31,266 nucleotides of DNA. It comes from Azolla pinnata (taxonomy: Eukaryota > Streptophyta > Polypodiopsida > Salviniales > Salviniaceae). Under the pieces are notes generated by a model. That model did not search any database. It worked only from the letters and a program-made list of their open reading frames with translations, and had not been told where the DNA came from. The stretch is from NCBI GenBank assembly GCA_037176905.1, contig JBBBWG010003604.1, positions 1 to 31,266 of the forward strand, given 5' to 3'. The translations under genes and the position numbers were made by a program. This document shows, in pieces, positions 21,167 through 31,266 of the stretch (position 1 is the stretch's first letter; each line of letters begins with the position of its first letter).

Positions 21167-22830
21167 GATACAAACTTGGGAGCTTTTGAGGTCCCCTACC
21201 TTGTGGAACAAATACAATGTTAGAAGGCATTTCGAGCTTGTAAATTTCACTATAGCTAAGACACTAATGACTCTAGTTGGACCGTTTTATTTTATAAAGG
21301 GGGAGTGATGTCCTTTTGAATTATGAACCTCAATGTTGGCGTTTCCCTCTACCCATACTCTAATTGATTTTATCCGTGTTTTGATATTTTCTTTCCTATG
21401 TGTATACTCGATAATTTACTTGCTAACTAGTTCTATTTGTTGTATAAATCCTCATTGTACCACAATAATAGTAACTAATTGTATTAATAGTCAAAGACCA
21501 GTGTGACTTGATCAGTGGAGACTCCTTACTGGCAACATTGAGAAGAATAAATTTTTCATTGTTTATGAAATAATTGGTCTTTTTATAGCATGGAGCATAA
21601 GTCTCCAAAATGGAGTTATCGTGCACCGCGGTAATTATTTTTACCTCATATTACATAGATTAAAATTAAATAAGTAGAGTGGTGAATTTACAAGACTTTG
21701 CACGCTAAGAACATTTGAAACTATTTTTAAGGATATATCTATTGTTTACTATGGCATTCCAACTGAGGGTAGACTTTTAGTGTTCGAAGATAATTTCTCT
21801 TATGAATTGTTATCACAATTAAATTATCACCAAGTAAAGATCATAGGGTATAATGACTGCACATTGTATATCAATCTACTGGCAAAAAAATTAAACCCAA
21901 ATTGGAGAATATGTGTATATGGTAAGAGACCATTTTCTAGATTAGAGTGAGATCCAAGGGAGTATATGTAGATTGACCCCATTTACATATAAACAATTTT
22001 TTTTTTTAATATTTAATAAAACTAGGTCAACACATTATTGTGGCATCTACAAGACAATAATCGATGACCTTGTCATACTCAACTTCTCTATGAGTATCCA
22101 CAAATTTTTTATCAACTTTTTGGAAAAAGATTATGGGAGAGAAAGCAACTTAAGAAGATAGTTATGTTTCAATTGCTTTTATCTCATAATGTTGTAGCAG
22201 TTGGCACATGGATGATATATTCTGGTCATCTAATATAATGTGCGTCATGTGGTCACTCGCATGAAACGCAAATGCACTGTTTGTGGGAATATATTACAAT
22301 AAACAAGTTTGCGGTCGTATTATACGAAATCTATAATTCCCTCATTGAACATGATGTTTTTCTTGGGGGTAGTCCTTATGATTATCCTTATTACAAGAAA
22401 CCTTTACTTATAAAATGTTAGATAATAATTATGTTATTTGGGTATATTATAAACAAGTTCGTTTTTTGCCTAGTTCTTCTTGATAATTGCAAGATTATAA
22501 TATTGATTTCTTTAACTTATTAAAGCTTTTGCATCTTAATACTATGTGACTTATCAAGAAAGCAATATACAATAAAAAATAATCGATAATCGTAATATTT
22601 CACCAAAGGAATCAGACATTAGAATTTAGAAAAAATTGTGTAAACAATAAAAGGCCTATACGACTTAATCGATGAAGCCTTGTCAGTGAAAACTCATAAA
22701 ACAGAGAATTTTATCGTTTGTTAAAAAATTATTATTATTTTAGTATGGAGCATTGTTATTCAAAATGGAATTATCGAGCACCACGGTGGTTATTGCCACA
22801 TCCTATCACATGGGATAACATGAAATATAT
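21167..22830 (+). mobile_element. Decayed LINE (non-LTR retrotransposon) tail, copy A, within array block
   Basis: The block starts with the repeat shared with 19506, then carries remnants of a plus-strand reverse-transcriptase C-terminus. Around 21973-22161 an open frame of the type FTYKQ...IYKTIID...NLRR recalls the linker before a zf-RVT domain. After a frameshift, 22240-22290 reads CASCGHSHETQMHC, close to the C-x2-C-G-x3-ET-x2-H zinc pattern of LINE polymerases. Stops and frameshifts show it is dead. A 180-bp direct repeat flanks this core at 21490-21670 and 22655-22830. The zf-RVT call rests on motif resemblance only. Confidence 0.5.
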
Positions 22831-23004
22831 AGAATATTTAAAATTATCAAAGTGTCCTTTTCTCTTGTTGGTTCTCTACAATTTTTCTTGTTTTCTTTTC
22901 TTTCTTTTTATCAAGTTCCCTTTTCTTTATGTTTTAGCAAGGCCCACCATGTATCGGAGCCATGCAATGATTAGATTGCTCGCCAAATGTCGAGCATGTT
23001 CCAT

Positions 23005-23362
23005 GCATAGTGTGCCCATTTTGAAGGATCATTGTAGCCTGGTCCTCGGCATCGACATCTCTCTTAAATGCTTGTCTCGTCGAGTTTTATGCTTTTAAAG
23101 TGACTAAACCACTTCTGGCGATTTGCGCCTGATGGGGATGAGCTTCTTAAAGTTGCTACATTATGGTGGAAAATAAGTTAATTTGCCTTTGAACCTTTCA
23201 AAGCGATTATTGCTAGACAAGAGTAACATTAAGTGCATGCCATGATATTTCATCAAGGTTGACCCATGCAAGGATTAGATCATTTTGCCGATACTTGGCA
23301 TCCCTATCTCTTATCCAGAGCATATCCGTGGAATGTTTGGAAATCTCAACCCATTTTTGCAG
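23005..23362. repeat. Copy 3 of the gene 5'-flank block, gene absent
   Basis: Shares with the intact gene's upstream region GCCCATTT..AGGATCATT, CCTGGTCCTCG, GAGTTTTATG, GATGGGGATGA, TTTGAACCTTTCAAAG and TTGCCGATnCTTGGCAT. Where the coding region should lie (to the left) no trace of the gene is found. Confidence 0.75.
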
Positions 23363-23382
23363 GTATCAACATCTCTCTCATA

Positions 23383-23613
23383 TGTTTGTCTCATCAAGTT
23401 TTATGCTTCTAAAGTGGCTCAACCATTTTTGGCGATTTGCACTTGATAGGGATAAGCTCCCTAAAGCTATTACAATATAGTAGAAAAGACTCGATTTACC
23501 TTTGAACTTTTAAAAGGAATTATTACTAGACAAAAGTAACATTAAGTAGTGCATGCCATTATATTCTGTCGGGATTGATGCATGCAAGGATCGGATCATT
23601 TTGCCGATGCTTG
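23383..23613. repeat. Copy 4 of the gene 5'-flank block, cut by a retrotransposon
   Basis: A partial copy immediately follows copy 3, with TTTTATGCTTCTAAAGTGGC and the TTGCCGATGCTTGGC anchor. It stops at about 23613, where retrotransposon-derived sequence begins. Confidence 0.75.
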
Positions 23614-24118
23614 GCAAAATGACATGTTTACGACATGGTTGTTACATTTCACAAAAACTACCCCAATAAGCCAAGTCCAAATTCAAGTCTTATAACTCGT
23701 GGAACTTGTCTTCAAAAAAAGGGGATAATGTCACGACAATATACATTCTAACATAAGATTTTGAACTCGCAACCTCTTAATATATAAGTATAGCCCTTAA
23801 CTGTTATTATAATAAAATGATATATATATATATATATATTATTATTTATATAGGATATTTATAATATTTTAGAACATTCTAAAATATTCCATGATTATCT
23901 TAAATATGATAAATATCTAGAATACTCTAGGACATTCCAGAATACTCTATAAGGACCTATAAATAGGTAGTACTCATTTAGTTGGACACCAATTTTTGTC
24001 GTTCTTATACTCCAAGTTTTCGGGTAATTAATATCTTGTCTTCTTATTCTTAATTTTTTTTTCTTCTCATACTATTGTCTTCGAGTTCTATTATTCTCAA
24101 TGAGCCTTGACCGTGACA
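23614..24118 (+). mobile_element. LTR retrotransposon 3' end: polypurine tract plus one LTR
   Basis: A polypurine tract AAAAAAAGGGGATAA (23714-23728) directly precedes a 390-base sequence that starts TGTCACG (23729) and ends CGTGACA (24118). The ends are the 7-base inverted repeat, TG...CA, expected of an LTR. Inside are an (AT)n tract (about 23819-23840), a TATA box CCTATAAATA (about 23959) and a T-rich 3' part, fitting U3-R-U5. Only about 115 bases of internal domain remain, and neither a 5' LTR nor a coding region is present. The right edge joins the array block within GTGGAACAAATAC, and about 230 bases of array found in copy 2 are missing. Plus orientation follows from the tract. Confidence 0.75.
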
Positions 24119-25745
24119 TGTGGAACAAATACTATATCAAAAGACATTTCGAGGTTGTAAATTTCATTGGAGTTAAAACACTAACAACTCTAGCTAGACT
24201 ATTTTATGGCATAAAGGGGGAATAATATCCTTTGGAATTATCAACCTCCATGTTAGTGGTTTCCTCCACCCATACTCTAATTGATTTCATCCATGTTTTG
24301 GAGATTTTCCTTCATAGTATATACCCGATAATTTACTTGCTAGTAAGCTCTATTTGTTGTATAATTCTTCATTGTACCACAAGAAAAGTAACTTATTGTA
24401 TCAATAGTAAAATGCTAGTATGACTTGTGAAAACTCCGTAGTGGCAACATGAAGAAGAATAAAATTTTATTGTTTGTGAAATAATTGGTCTTTTTATAGT
24501 ATAAAGCATGACTCTCCAAAATGGAGTTATCAAGCACCTCGATGGTTATTTTCACCTCCTATATTTACATAGAGGAACATAAAATAAGTAGAGTGGTAGA
24601 TTTAAAAGATTTAGCATGTTAATAACAGTTGAAGCTATTTCAAGGAATATGTCTACTATTAACTATGACATTTTAGCTGAGGGTAGACTTTAAATGTTGG
24701 AAGATAATTTCTCTTGTGAATTCTATCACAATTAAATTATCACCAAGTAAGTTTTAATAGGGTATAATAACCACAATTAGTATATTGATCCACTTCTAGA
24801 CAAAGTAAAACCAAAGGAAAGGCTATGGTATATGGTATGAGACAATTGGTTAAATTAGAGTGTGATCTAGGGGAGTATACGTGAACAAAGACCCATTTAC
24901 ATATAAGCAATTAAAGTTTTTTTAAATATTCAGTAAAATTAGGTAAGCACATTATTGTGGCATCTGCAGGACAATAACTGACGACTTTGTCGTATTGGAC
25001 CTCACAAGGACTATCTATAGATTTTCTGTCAACTTTCTGTAAAAGATTATGGGAGAGAAAGCAAGCTAGGAAGATAGTTATGTTTCAATGACTTTTGTTT
25101 CGTAATGTTATAACGGTTGGCACATGGATGATATATTTTGGTCATCTAATAAAATGTGCATTATGTGGTCACTCGCAATAAACATAAATGTACTGCTTGT
25201 AGAAATGTATTATAGCCAACATGTTTGGGGTCGTGTTATATGAATTTTATAGATTACTCATTTAACAAGATGTTTTTCCTTGGGGCAGTTCTTCTGGTCA
25301 TCCTTATCGTAAAAAATATACATTTATTAAATTTTAGATTATAACCATATTATTTATGTATATTATAACTAAATTTATTTTTTGCCAGTTTCTTTTTTAT
25401 TATTCTAAAACTATAATATTGATTTCTTGAGCTTATAGGAGCTTTTAAATACTATTACTATGTGGTTTATCTATAAAGCAAGATATAATAAGATATTTGA
25501 TAACTGTAATATTTCACCAGAGGAATTAGACACTAGAATCTAGAAAGAAATTGTGTCAATTGTAAAAGGGCAATACGATTTGATTAGTGGAGCCTCATGA
25601 GTGACAACTTATAAAAAAGACAATTTTTTTCATTTGTGAAAAAAAATTGTTTTATTTAGTATAGAGCATGTTTGCCTAAAATAGATTTATCAAGTACCAC
25701 GGTGGTTATTTCCATATCTTATCACATGGAATAACATAAAACATT
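24119..25745 (+). mobile_element. Decayed LINE tail, copy B, within array block
   Basis: Collinear, diverged copy of 21190-22830. The zinc-like motif recurs as KCALCGHS near 25155, here interrupted by stops. Some residues lost in copy A are kept here, and the reverse holds too. Flanking 180-bp direct repeats are at about 24405-24590 and 25573-25745, the same 1.17-kb spacing as in copy A. No intact frame remains. Confidence 0.5.
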
Positions 25746-27020
25746 GAGCATATTTAAAGTTATCATGTTTTTCTTTTTATATAGTTGGACAGATCGTTTT
25801 GAAAGATAAATATCTACTATAATTTTTAGCGGTGTTATTATGATTTTTATGATTAACGCTATGATATTTCTTTTGGGAAAAAATAACATTAAATGTTTAA
25901 AATGGATTTATTTGTAAGATATATATATATATATATTCAACCTTACAAATTGTGATTTTGGTAAGTAATGAAATGATATTTGTCTTGAAAAAAAAGGAAT
26001 AACCACCGAAAATTAATGCTTTATAATGTTGAAAGAATAGAGACATTGTCGGGATAATCGACAAGTATGCGTGAAAGTAGAGGTAGATCCGCCGGGGATT
26101 TGAACCAGAGGAAACCGGAGTGGTGGAGTAGCAAGAAACGAAATTGTTACGAATATTCAGATAACAGAATAAGAAAAGCAAGGGGAAACTAATAATAATT
26201 GAATTGAATGCCGGATAATTGGATTCTATTGAATAGAATTCTTGATTGCCCGGCCCCCCTTCCCCCATGCACGCCACTCCTTATATAGGTTGTGGAATGG
26301 GTCGCCATAGTAAAAAAAACGCAGGGAAAAAAAACTAGGAAAATAAAGCAGGAAAAAAAGTAGAGAAAAAAAAGTAGAGAGGAAAAAAGCCAAAATAAGA
26401 ATCAACCTATTGACTTATGCCTTTTTAAAGCAATTGTTTTATCCATAGTACCCTTGCGTTCTTTTTGAATTATTTAGTATTCCTTGTCATAATGTATTTC
26501 ACATTATACGCCCAAATCTTCAGGACACCGTTGATCCACGGATTGACGATTACGGCCCGTCGATTTTACGATTCCACGATTCCACGATTCCACGATTCCA
26601 CGAATTTTCGGTTACGATACACTTTCAAGCTGTGCGAGGTTTCTGTCACAACAACGTTGATTTTTCATTTCATATTTGTGATCTAAAGATCAAGAGCCAA
26701 ATCATTGTAGGAAGGGATAGATGATGATTAATATAAAAATAGTGGGAATTAATGAAGGGTGATGTTGTAACTAGAAGCATCTAGCGTACCACTTTTAGAC
26801 TCAGGGGAGTAATTTATCTTCGGAGGCATTTTTTGAGCTTTGGGGCTCATGATTAGTGATAATATGATAAATTAGCAGCACTGAGAATCATGTTATAACT
26901 AACTGTCTTAACATTTATCATTCATTGCAAGGATCCTTCTTCGAAGGCAATAACTGGAAACTTGTGAGAATCCTCTGCTGAGAAAGTCTTACTTTGATTG
27001 AATCGGATGGCCATAAAACA
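25746..27020. other. Intergenic stretch between the array and the RPP1 upstream repeats
   Basis: No gene seen. Contains an (AT)n tract (25919-25936), a GC-mixed part near 26080-26300 with TATATAGG on the plus strand, a purine-rich A/G tract (about 26310-26395), and a short 8-bp tandem repeat (26571-26602). The 26080-26300 part may be old retrotransposon sequence, but I find no paired ends or primer site. Confidence 0.55.
26571..26602. repeat. Four tandem copies of ATTCCACG
   Basis: Perfect four-copy tandem repeat of an 8-base unit, ending in the variant AATTTTCG. Confidence 0.95.
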
Positions 27021-27562
27021 ACGGCTTTTGGATCTGGATCTCGACAGATTGATCGACCGAGTTGACGTGAGAATGAACAACATTTGAGTTGCTTTTAAGT
27101 CGTAGGATCCATTTGCAAGCAATAATCTTTCGATCGTTAGGTTTTTTGCCTATCAATCCAATGTTCTGTATCTCATTGCTTCCCAATCTTGTTCTCGGTC
27201 ATGCACTTCTGGATGGGCTGAAAGTAGCAAGAGCTCGAAGCCACACTCCACAACTAGATACAATGTTCGGATTAGTGCACAGAGATTCTTCGATCAACAT
27301 TTTGATCGAAGAAACTGAACTGGCGCCTATCCAAGGCTCCAACGACGGTTCGAATCGGCAGTCGTCCGAATGATCGGGGAACCGAACGAAGGCTCTCCCC
27401 GATCATCCGATCCGAAATCGACCGGCCTCGGACCATATAAGCCGTTCGATCTCGCAAAGGTTTTTTCGCAGCGCCGGGTTTTCACAACCCCCCAATACAG
27501 AGGCCTCTGGGATCTGGATCTCGACAGATCGATCGACGGAGTTTGACGCAAGAATGAGCAGC
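27019..27562. repeat. Dispersed direct repeat upstream of RPP1
   Basis: A 55-base segment near 27028-27080 (GGATCTGGATCTCGACAGAT, GATCGAC, GAGTT, GACG, AGAATGA) recurs at about 27509-27560 with few differences. The 430 bases between hold two inverted repeats (27286-27313 and 27370-27406). The downstream copy ends about 265 bases before the RPP1 start codon. Confidence 0.8.
27286..27313. repeat. Perfect 12-bp inverted repeat
   Basis: TTCTTCGATCAA (27286-27297), four-base spacer CATT, then its exact reverse complement (27302-27313). A second inverted repeat with 11-base arms (ATGATCGGGGA) and a 15-base spacer is at 27370-27406. Confidence 0.85.
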
Positions 27563-27611
27563 AGAAGCTGGTTTTTTTTTTTCCAGGGCCAGATGGTCTG
27601 ACATTTCCCAT

Positions 27612-27617
27612 GGCCCA
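27612..27617 (-). promoter_or_regulatory. Site II element (TGGGCC) of RPP1
   Basis: GGCCCA on the plus strand, TGGGCC on the minus, about 210 bases before the RPP1 start codon. Site II elements paired with a telo-box are typical of plant ribosomal protein promoters and are bound by TCP factors; their use here is inferred. Confidence 0.5.
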
Positions 27618-27620
27618 CGT

Positions 27621-27721
27621 TTGTCCGGACAGGTGTGAAACCGGAGTCAAGGGCCTTTTGTCCGGACAAGTGTGAAACCGGAGTTCGGGGCCTTTTGTCC
27701 GGACAAGTGTGAAACCGGAGT
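27621..27721. repeat. 37-bp tandem repeat in the RPP1 promoter
   Basis: Copies start at 27621, 27658 and 27695. Each carries TTGTCCGGACA(A/G)GTGTGAAA and CCGGAGT. TCCGGA is a palindrome, so the unit carries a short dyad. The third copy is cut off at the end of CCGGAGT, 10 bases before the telo-box. Confidence 0.9.
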
Positions 27722-27731
27722 GCAGGCAGGA

Positions 27732-27741
27732 TTTAGGGTTT
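27732..27741 (+). promoter_or_regulatory. Telo-box of RPP1
   Basis: TTTAGGGTTT, the plant telo-box (reverse complement AAACCCTAAA), lies 85 bases before the start codon. Telo-boxes near transcription starts are characteristic of plant translation-machinery genes, which fits the ribosomal protein downstream. Confidence 0.65.
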
Positions 27742-27825
27742 CTCTGCAGATTCCCGGTCTCTTCTGCTTTCCTTCTTCTTCCTGCGTCTCTTCTCTGCCT
27801 GCTGCGATCCTCGGCCGCCATCGCC

Positions 27826-29667
27826 ATGTCTATCAGCGAGCTCGCCTGCACCTACGCCGCCCTCATCCTTCACGACGACGGCATCCCTATCACGGTATTT
27901 GTCCTTCTTCGTCCCCTTCTGGTTGCGCGTCTTTCTGGCTCCCTCTTTCCCTTGCCCGATGGATCTCCTCCGGAGCTCTAAACTCTCTCCCTGATTTCCT
28001 GAAAGCCATTCTGGTTTCGGCGTTTCTGCCCGGGCAATGCCTCGGGTCCAAGCTTTTTGCGCTCCTTAATCCATTTGGTTGGGAGAACACTCGCTACGTA
28101 TTCAATAAATCTTAACAAGTATGGGTAACATATTTGTGTTTTCCTCAGCCTTGCATTCGGATCTAGGAATACCTCTCTGTATCGGTGCATGCGTTCGTGC
28201 CATCTCACGAGATTTTTGCACACGTAATGGTGCTCTGTCAGCTCTGGAAAGTCCTTTGGTTCTTGGTTCAAGAAACTGTTAGGTCACTGGATACAATACT
28301 TTAACTGTTAGGTCAATGGAAACTATGTTACACAACTTGCTGTAAGGTTTCTATCGTTGTGGTCGTTGTTGTTTGTTCCAGTTATTTTTGTGAAATTGTG
28401 ATACCTTTCTGCTTTTTCCGCCTGTTGTATATCAGAGATGCACTATTCATAGGAACCTTGGATTCAACTTGTGGTACTTTCTATGATTGAACTTGATCTA
28501 TGAATGATTTAAGAGCGAGCGTTCGTAAAAACACTGAGTAACAGTAAAGCTTACAAAAGTGTTTTGTTTATGCATCCCGATTTCAGGCAGAGAAGATTTC
28601 GACGCTTGTCAAGGCAGCAAATGTCGAGGTGGAGTCGTACTGGCCTGCCCTGTTTGCAAAGCTGCTAGAGAAGCGTAGCGTGGAGGATCTGATTACCAAC
28701 GTTGGTTCAGGTACAGCCCATTGTTTTTCTTAGCAGACCTTATCCTTCCCAGTGTGAAGCCAGACCTTAATTCCCATTGCAGTTAGGAATGTATGATTTT
28801 AAATATACGTATGATGCACACACATTTAGTTCATGCCATATAAGAATCAGATAGATTAATGCTTTATGACCGAACAAGGCGGAGAAAAGCTAATTAAACC
28901 AGAAGAAATAAGCAGTTTATGGCATGAAGCAAATCATGCTATTTCAGCTGATTTACTTACTTTATTGTATTAATTCTTTGGTATTTAAACAACCATCACT
29001 TGCATCTATAAAAACTCTAGGTATTATATACTTGGAAATGCAGCTTTGAAAATTTGGATGTTTAGATTCTTAAAACGTGTTTATGTCCTTTCATATACAT
29101 GTTCATATGTATCATTGCATAGTTTGTAGTCACTTACAATGAGATTCACAATGAGTAAAAATTTGGAGTTGCTCTAGTTGTCCTATTTTAGTTGAGAAAT
29201 TGTTTGACATTGGTTGTCTTTTCAATTGTAGGTGGTGGTGGTGGAGCTGCAGTAGCTGTTGGTGGAGCTGCTCCAGCTGCTCCAGCTGGTGGTGCAGCTG
29301 CTCCCCCACCTGTTGAGGAGAAGAAGGTTGGTTTTTTATCTTCTGTTATCATATGATTAGTTATCTGATAATTTTTATTGTAATAATGAGCTTGCATGAA
29401 TGGCTACTGTCTTGCCAAAGGATTCTATTTACAATGCAGAATTTACTTGGAAATACACATTGCTGCTAATCCATGAACTGTATACCATGCACTTTATTTG
29501 ATGCTTTACACCTTTTGCATGATACTTGCCCGCACTGATCACAAGCAATGAGACATAGTGGCTGTATGCTTTGGACTCGATGCGATGCTAATGCATTGTT
29601 ATGTTGTTTTCAGGAGGAACCAAAAGAAGAGAGTGATGAGGACATGGGCTTCAGCTTGTTTGATTAA
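27826..29667 (+). CDS. RPP1: 60S acidic ribosomal protein P1 (4 exons)
   Basis: P1 forms heterodimers with P2 that bind P0 and build the flexible stalk of the large ribosomal subunit, which recruits and activates elongation-factor GTPases in the cytosol. Coding exons 27826-27894, 28587-28710, 29232-29326 and 29614-29667 join in phase to give 113 residues, the usual P1 length. Residues 1-65 are the helical dimerisation domain: [18 protein letters not shown], then [29 protein letters not shown] and [11 protein letters not shown]. Residues about 66-97 are the Gly/Ala/Pro-rich hinge. The C-terminus [13 protein letters not shown] is the invariant factor-binding tail, and its Ser in an acidic context is the known casein kinase II-type site. 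The ATG sits in the good context GCCATGTC. Assignment to P1 and not P2 rests on the [13 protein letters not shown]-terminus. Which paralogue (A, B or C) cannot be told. Confidence 0.95.
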
Positions 29668-31004
29668 GTGGGATCCATTTCTCACCTTTTTTTATAGTGA
29701 TGTAATTTGTGATCGATTGGTTTTGTAGGGACAACATATATAATTAGAACAGGTTTTGTTTATCCAACATGGAAATGTAATCGAGGAATCTGAGTTGTTG
29801 TCTGAAATGAGATCTGTGGATATTTTTTGGTAAAAGTGGTAGTCTCTCCATGTTTGATCTACATGTACATGCACATTTTCTGTGCGCCACCTAAGAAAAT
29901 TTAGCCAATTTCGCTTGTTGTTTCAAAGTCTAGTCATGAATAGTTGTGATATATATATTTAGTAACAAGAGTTCTTGTGGGCAACAATTATCTACTACTT
30001 GGAAGCAATTGATCATACAATTAACCTGTCAGCATTTTTCCTTGATCTTTTCAAGAGTCCACTTGAACCTTGATAGGATATGTGAATAATATTCAATTTT
30101 ACTTCTAAATGATCTCTCCACTCTTCAATAGACCTGGATTATCAGATTAGTATCTTCAGTATGCCAGTTGTAACTGCATACAGGTTCGAAGTTCAGTTTT
30201 CAACGAGGTCCAAACAAGAATGCTTAACACAAGCTTGAGCTAGAGATATTTTTGTAACTGGGTAATCAATCTCATCACTTTGTATCAAGCTAAGTTGTGT
30301 GGAAGCATAGAACCATAAGATTTACCGTCTTTGGCATGAGACATAGAAGCATAACATGCCTTTGTCGACTTGGAGCATGGAAGCACAGCCAAACGCATCT
30401 GTCTGGAGCACACGTGACAAAGCAAAACACGATCACTTTTGCATAGGAACACAGGCGGGCAAAGCACATTCATTCTGCCCAAGAAATGCAAGAGCACATA
30501 TAGAACACATTGGTCGAACACGTTCCATTTCTGCCCAGAGCACAGACAAAACAGACAGAGAAAGCATGAACGAAGTACATAAGACGGAAGGCTTGTTTGT
30601 GTGTCCAGACATCATCGTCGCTGGTGAAACTTCGAATCTATAACCGTGTTCTATCGATCGCTTGCAGAAGCGCTGGTGAACTTCGAGCCTCTGATTGTAG
30701 TTTTATCGATCGCTTGCGGAAAACCCAGAAGCACAACATCTCTTTGGTTGTAATTGTTGTGTGTCTTTCAAGATTTGTGAAGGATAAGGGCTCCATCTTT
30801 GTTCCCTTTTTTTTTGCCACAGATTTCAGCAACATAAGGAAGATAGTAGAGATGGTGGGCGTTTTGGAAAGAACCCAAGAAAACAGGGAAGGAAGTCCTG
30901 CTTCTTCCCAGTTGAAATCCATGGCATTGTGACTCAAGAAGGAGGAAAGCAGAGAGAGAGAGAGCTCTTCTCCTCTGTTCGTTCCCCCTCCCCACGACAC
31001 GGCC
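29668..31004. other. Intergenic region between RPP1 and the last gene
   Basis: Begins with the RPP1 3' untranslated region. No further gene is supported; short open frames on both strands are not conserved-looking. A 52-bp duplication (30619-30722) and a GA tract just before the last gene (30953-30963) are present. Everything from about 30780 on is probably promoter and leader of the last gene. Confidence 0.55.
30619..30722. repeat. 52-bp tandem duplication upstream of the last gene
   Basis: CGCTGGTGAA(A)CTTCGA followed by a variable part and TATCGATCGCTTGC(A/G)GA occurs twice in tandem, at about 30619-30669 and 30671-30722, roughly 285-390 bases before the start codon. Confidence 0.85.
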
Positions 31005-31165
31005 ATGGCGCAGATGGGTCTTTCATCCCTTTATACCAGTGCTGCCTCTGCCAGGGCTCTCCAACCCCAGCCTTCCTTGTGCGGGTGTTTTAGGGCGAGA
31101 GCACATGCTCTTCATGCATTCCGCGATCAGCCTAGCGTGGCGCATCGTCAGTTCATTCGTGCAAG
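31005..31165 (+). CDS. First coding exon of a gene with a transit-like leader (runs off the window)
   Basis: An ATG in good context (GGCCATGGCG) opens a 53-codon exon with two extra bases, ending AAG|GTAAGA. The encoded peptide starts MAQMGLSSLYTSAASARALQ, is rich in Ser, Ala and Arg, lacks Asp and Glu over its first 40 residues, and ends near VAHRQFIRAR. This is the usual composition of a plastid (or mitochondrial) transit peptide. The mature protein lies outside the window, so the product cannot be named. A GA tract and CT-rich leader lie directly upstream. The following intron begins with a (GATA)n tract. Confidence 0.6.
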
Positions 31166-31189
31166 GTAAGAGATTCCTATCCACATAAG

Positions 31190-31190
<1 letters not shown>

Positions 31191-31261
<71 letters not shown>
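31191..31261. repeat. (GATA)n microsatellite at the start of the last gene's first intron
   Basis: An almost pure GATA tract of about 17 units begins 26 bases after the donor site and ends just before the end of the window. Confidence 0.97.
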
Positions 31262-31266
31262 TTGGT

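Noticed and set aside
26075..26130. tRNA-like GGTTCAAATCC on the minus strand
   Set aside because: The flanking bases do not form a T-arm stem or an acceptor stem, and no D or anticodon arm lies upstream at the right distance.
27327..27851. 174-codon minus-strand open frame over the RPP1 promoter
   Set aside because: It contains the 37-bp and 55-bp repeats and runs into RPP1 exon 1 on the other strand; repeat-derived.
27978..28271. 97-codon minus-strand open frame in RPP1 intron 1
   Set aside because: It lies inside a well-supported intron, overlaps nothing conserved and has no visible motif or splice partner.
1..31266. CRISPR array, bacterial operon or organelle DNA insert
   Set aside because: The tandem repeats have no unique spacers, all confident genes are spliced nuclear genes, and no stretch reads as plastid or mitochondrial genes.

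Overview
The window is nuclear DNA of a flowering plant. The evidence is spliced genes with GT-AG introns, a plastid-type sigma factor, a plant 60S acidic ribosomal protein P1, TTAGGGTTT telo-box and TGGGCC site II promoter motifs, AT-rich intergenic DNA, LINE and LTR-retrotransposon debris, and many micro- and minisatellites. I cannot name the species.

Layout. Bases 1-220 are a G-box-containing 11-bp minisatellite, and 221-2390 hold nothing I can support. A repeat-rich stretch with two diverged copies of a G-box module (2330-2995) leads into a plus-strand gene of eight coding exons (3475-9181) for a plastid sigma factor, best matched to SIG2. A convergent minus-strand gene of seven coding exons (14786 down to 10329) encodes an uncharacterised plant protein of about 434 residues. 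It has a run of acidic repeats, a WASDVYDPP motif and a Lys/Ser/His-rich tail. Its upstream side is a large GAA/TTC array (14870-15460).

Bases 15.5-18.0 kb hold only simple repeats. From about 18.26 to 25.75 kb is a decayed tandem array. It contains one intact, GC-rich, intronless minus-strand gene (20029-20538), which weakly resembles the 23-kDa jasmonate-induced protein group. It also has a truncated, frameshifted relic of a second copy (18263-18348), four copies of the gene's 5' flank, two copies of a dead LINE reverse-transcriptase tail, and an LTR with its polypurine tract.

A complete four-exon RPP1 gene follows (27826-29667), with telo-box and site II elements upstream. The window ends in the first coding exon of another gene (31005-31165) whose product starts with a plausible transit peptide. 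The next intron opens with a (GATA)n tract.

The genes do not form a pathway. Two are probably plastid-related (the sigma factor and, by its leader, the last gene), one is a cytosolic ribosome component, and two have no assigned function. The most notable features are the repeated small exons at the 5' end of the sigma gene, the acidic-repeat protein, and the degenerating array around the GC-rich gene. All exon structures were worked out by reading splice sites and phase by eye, without transcript evidence.
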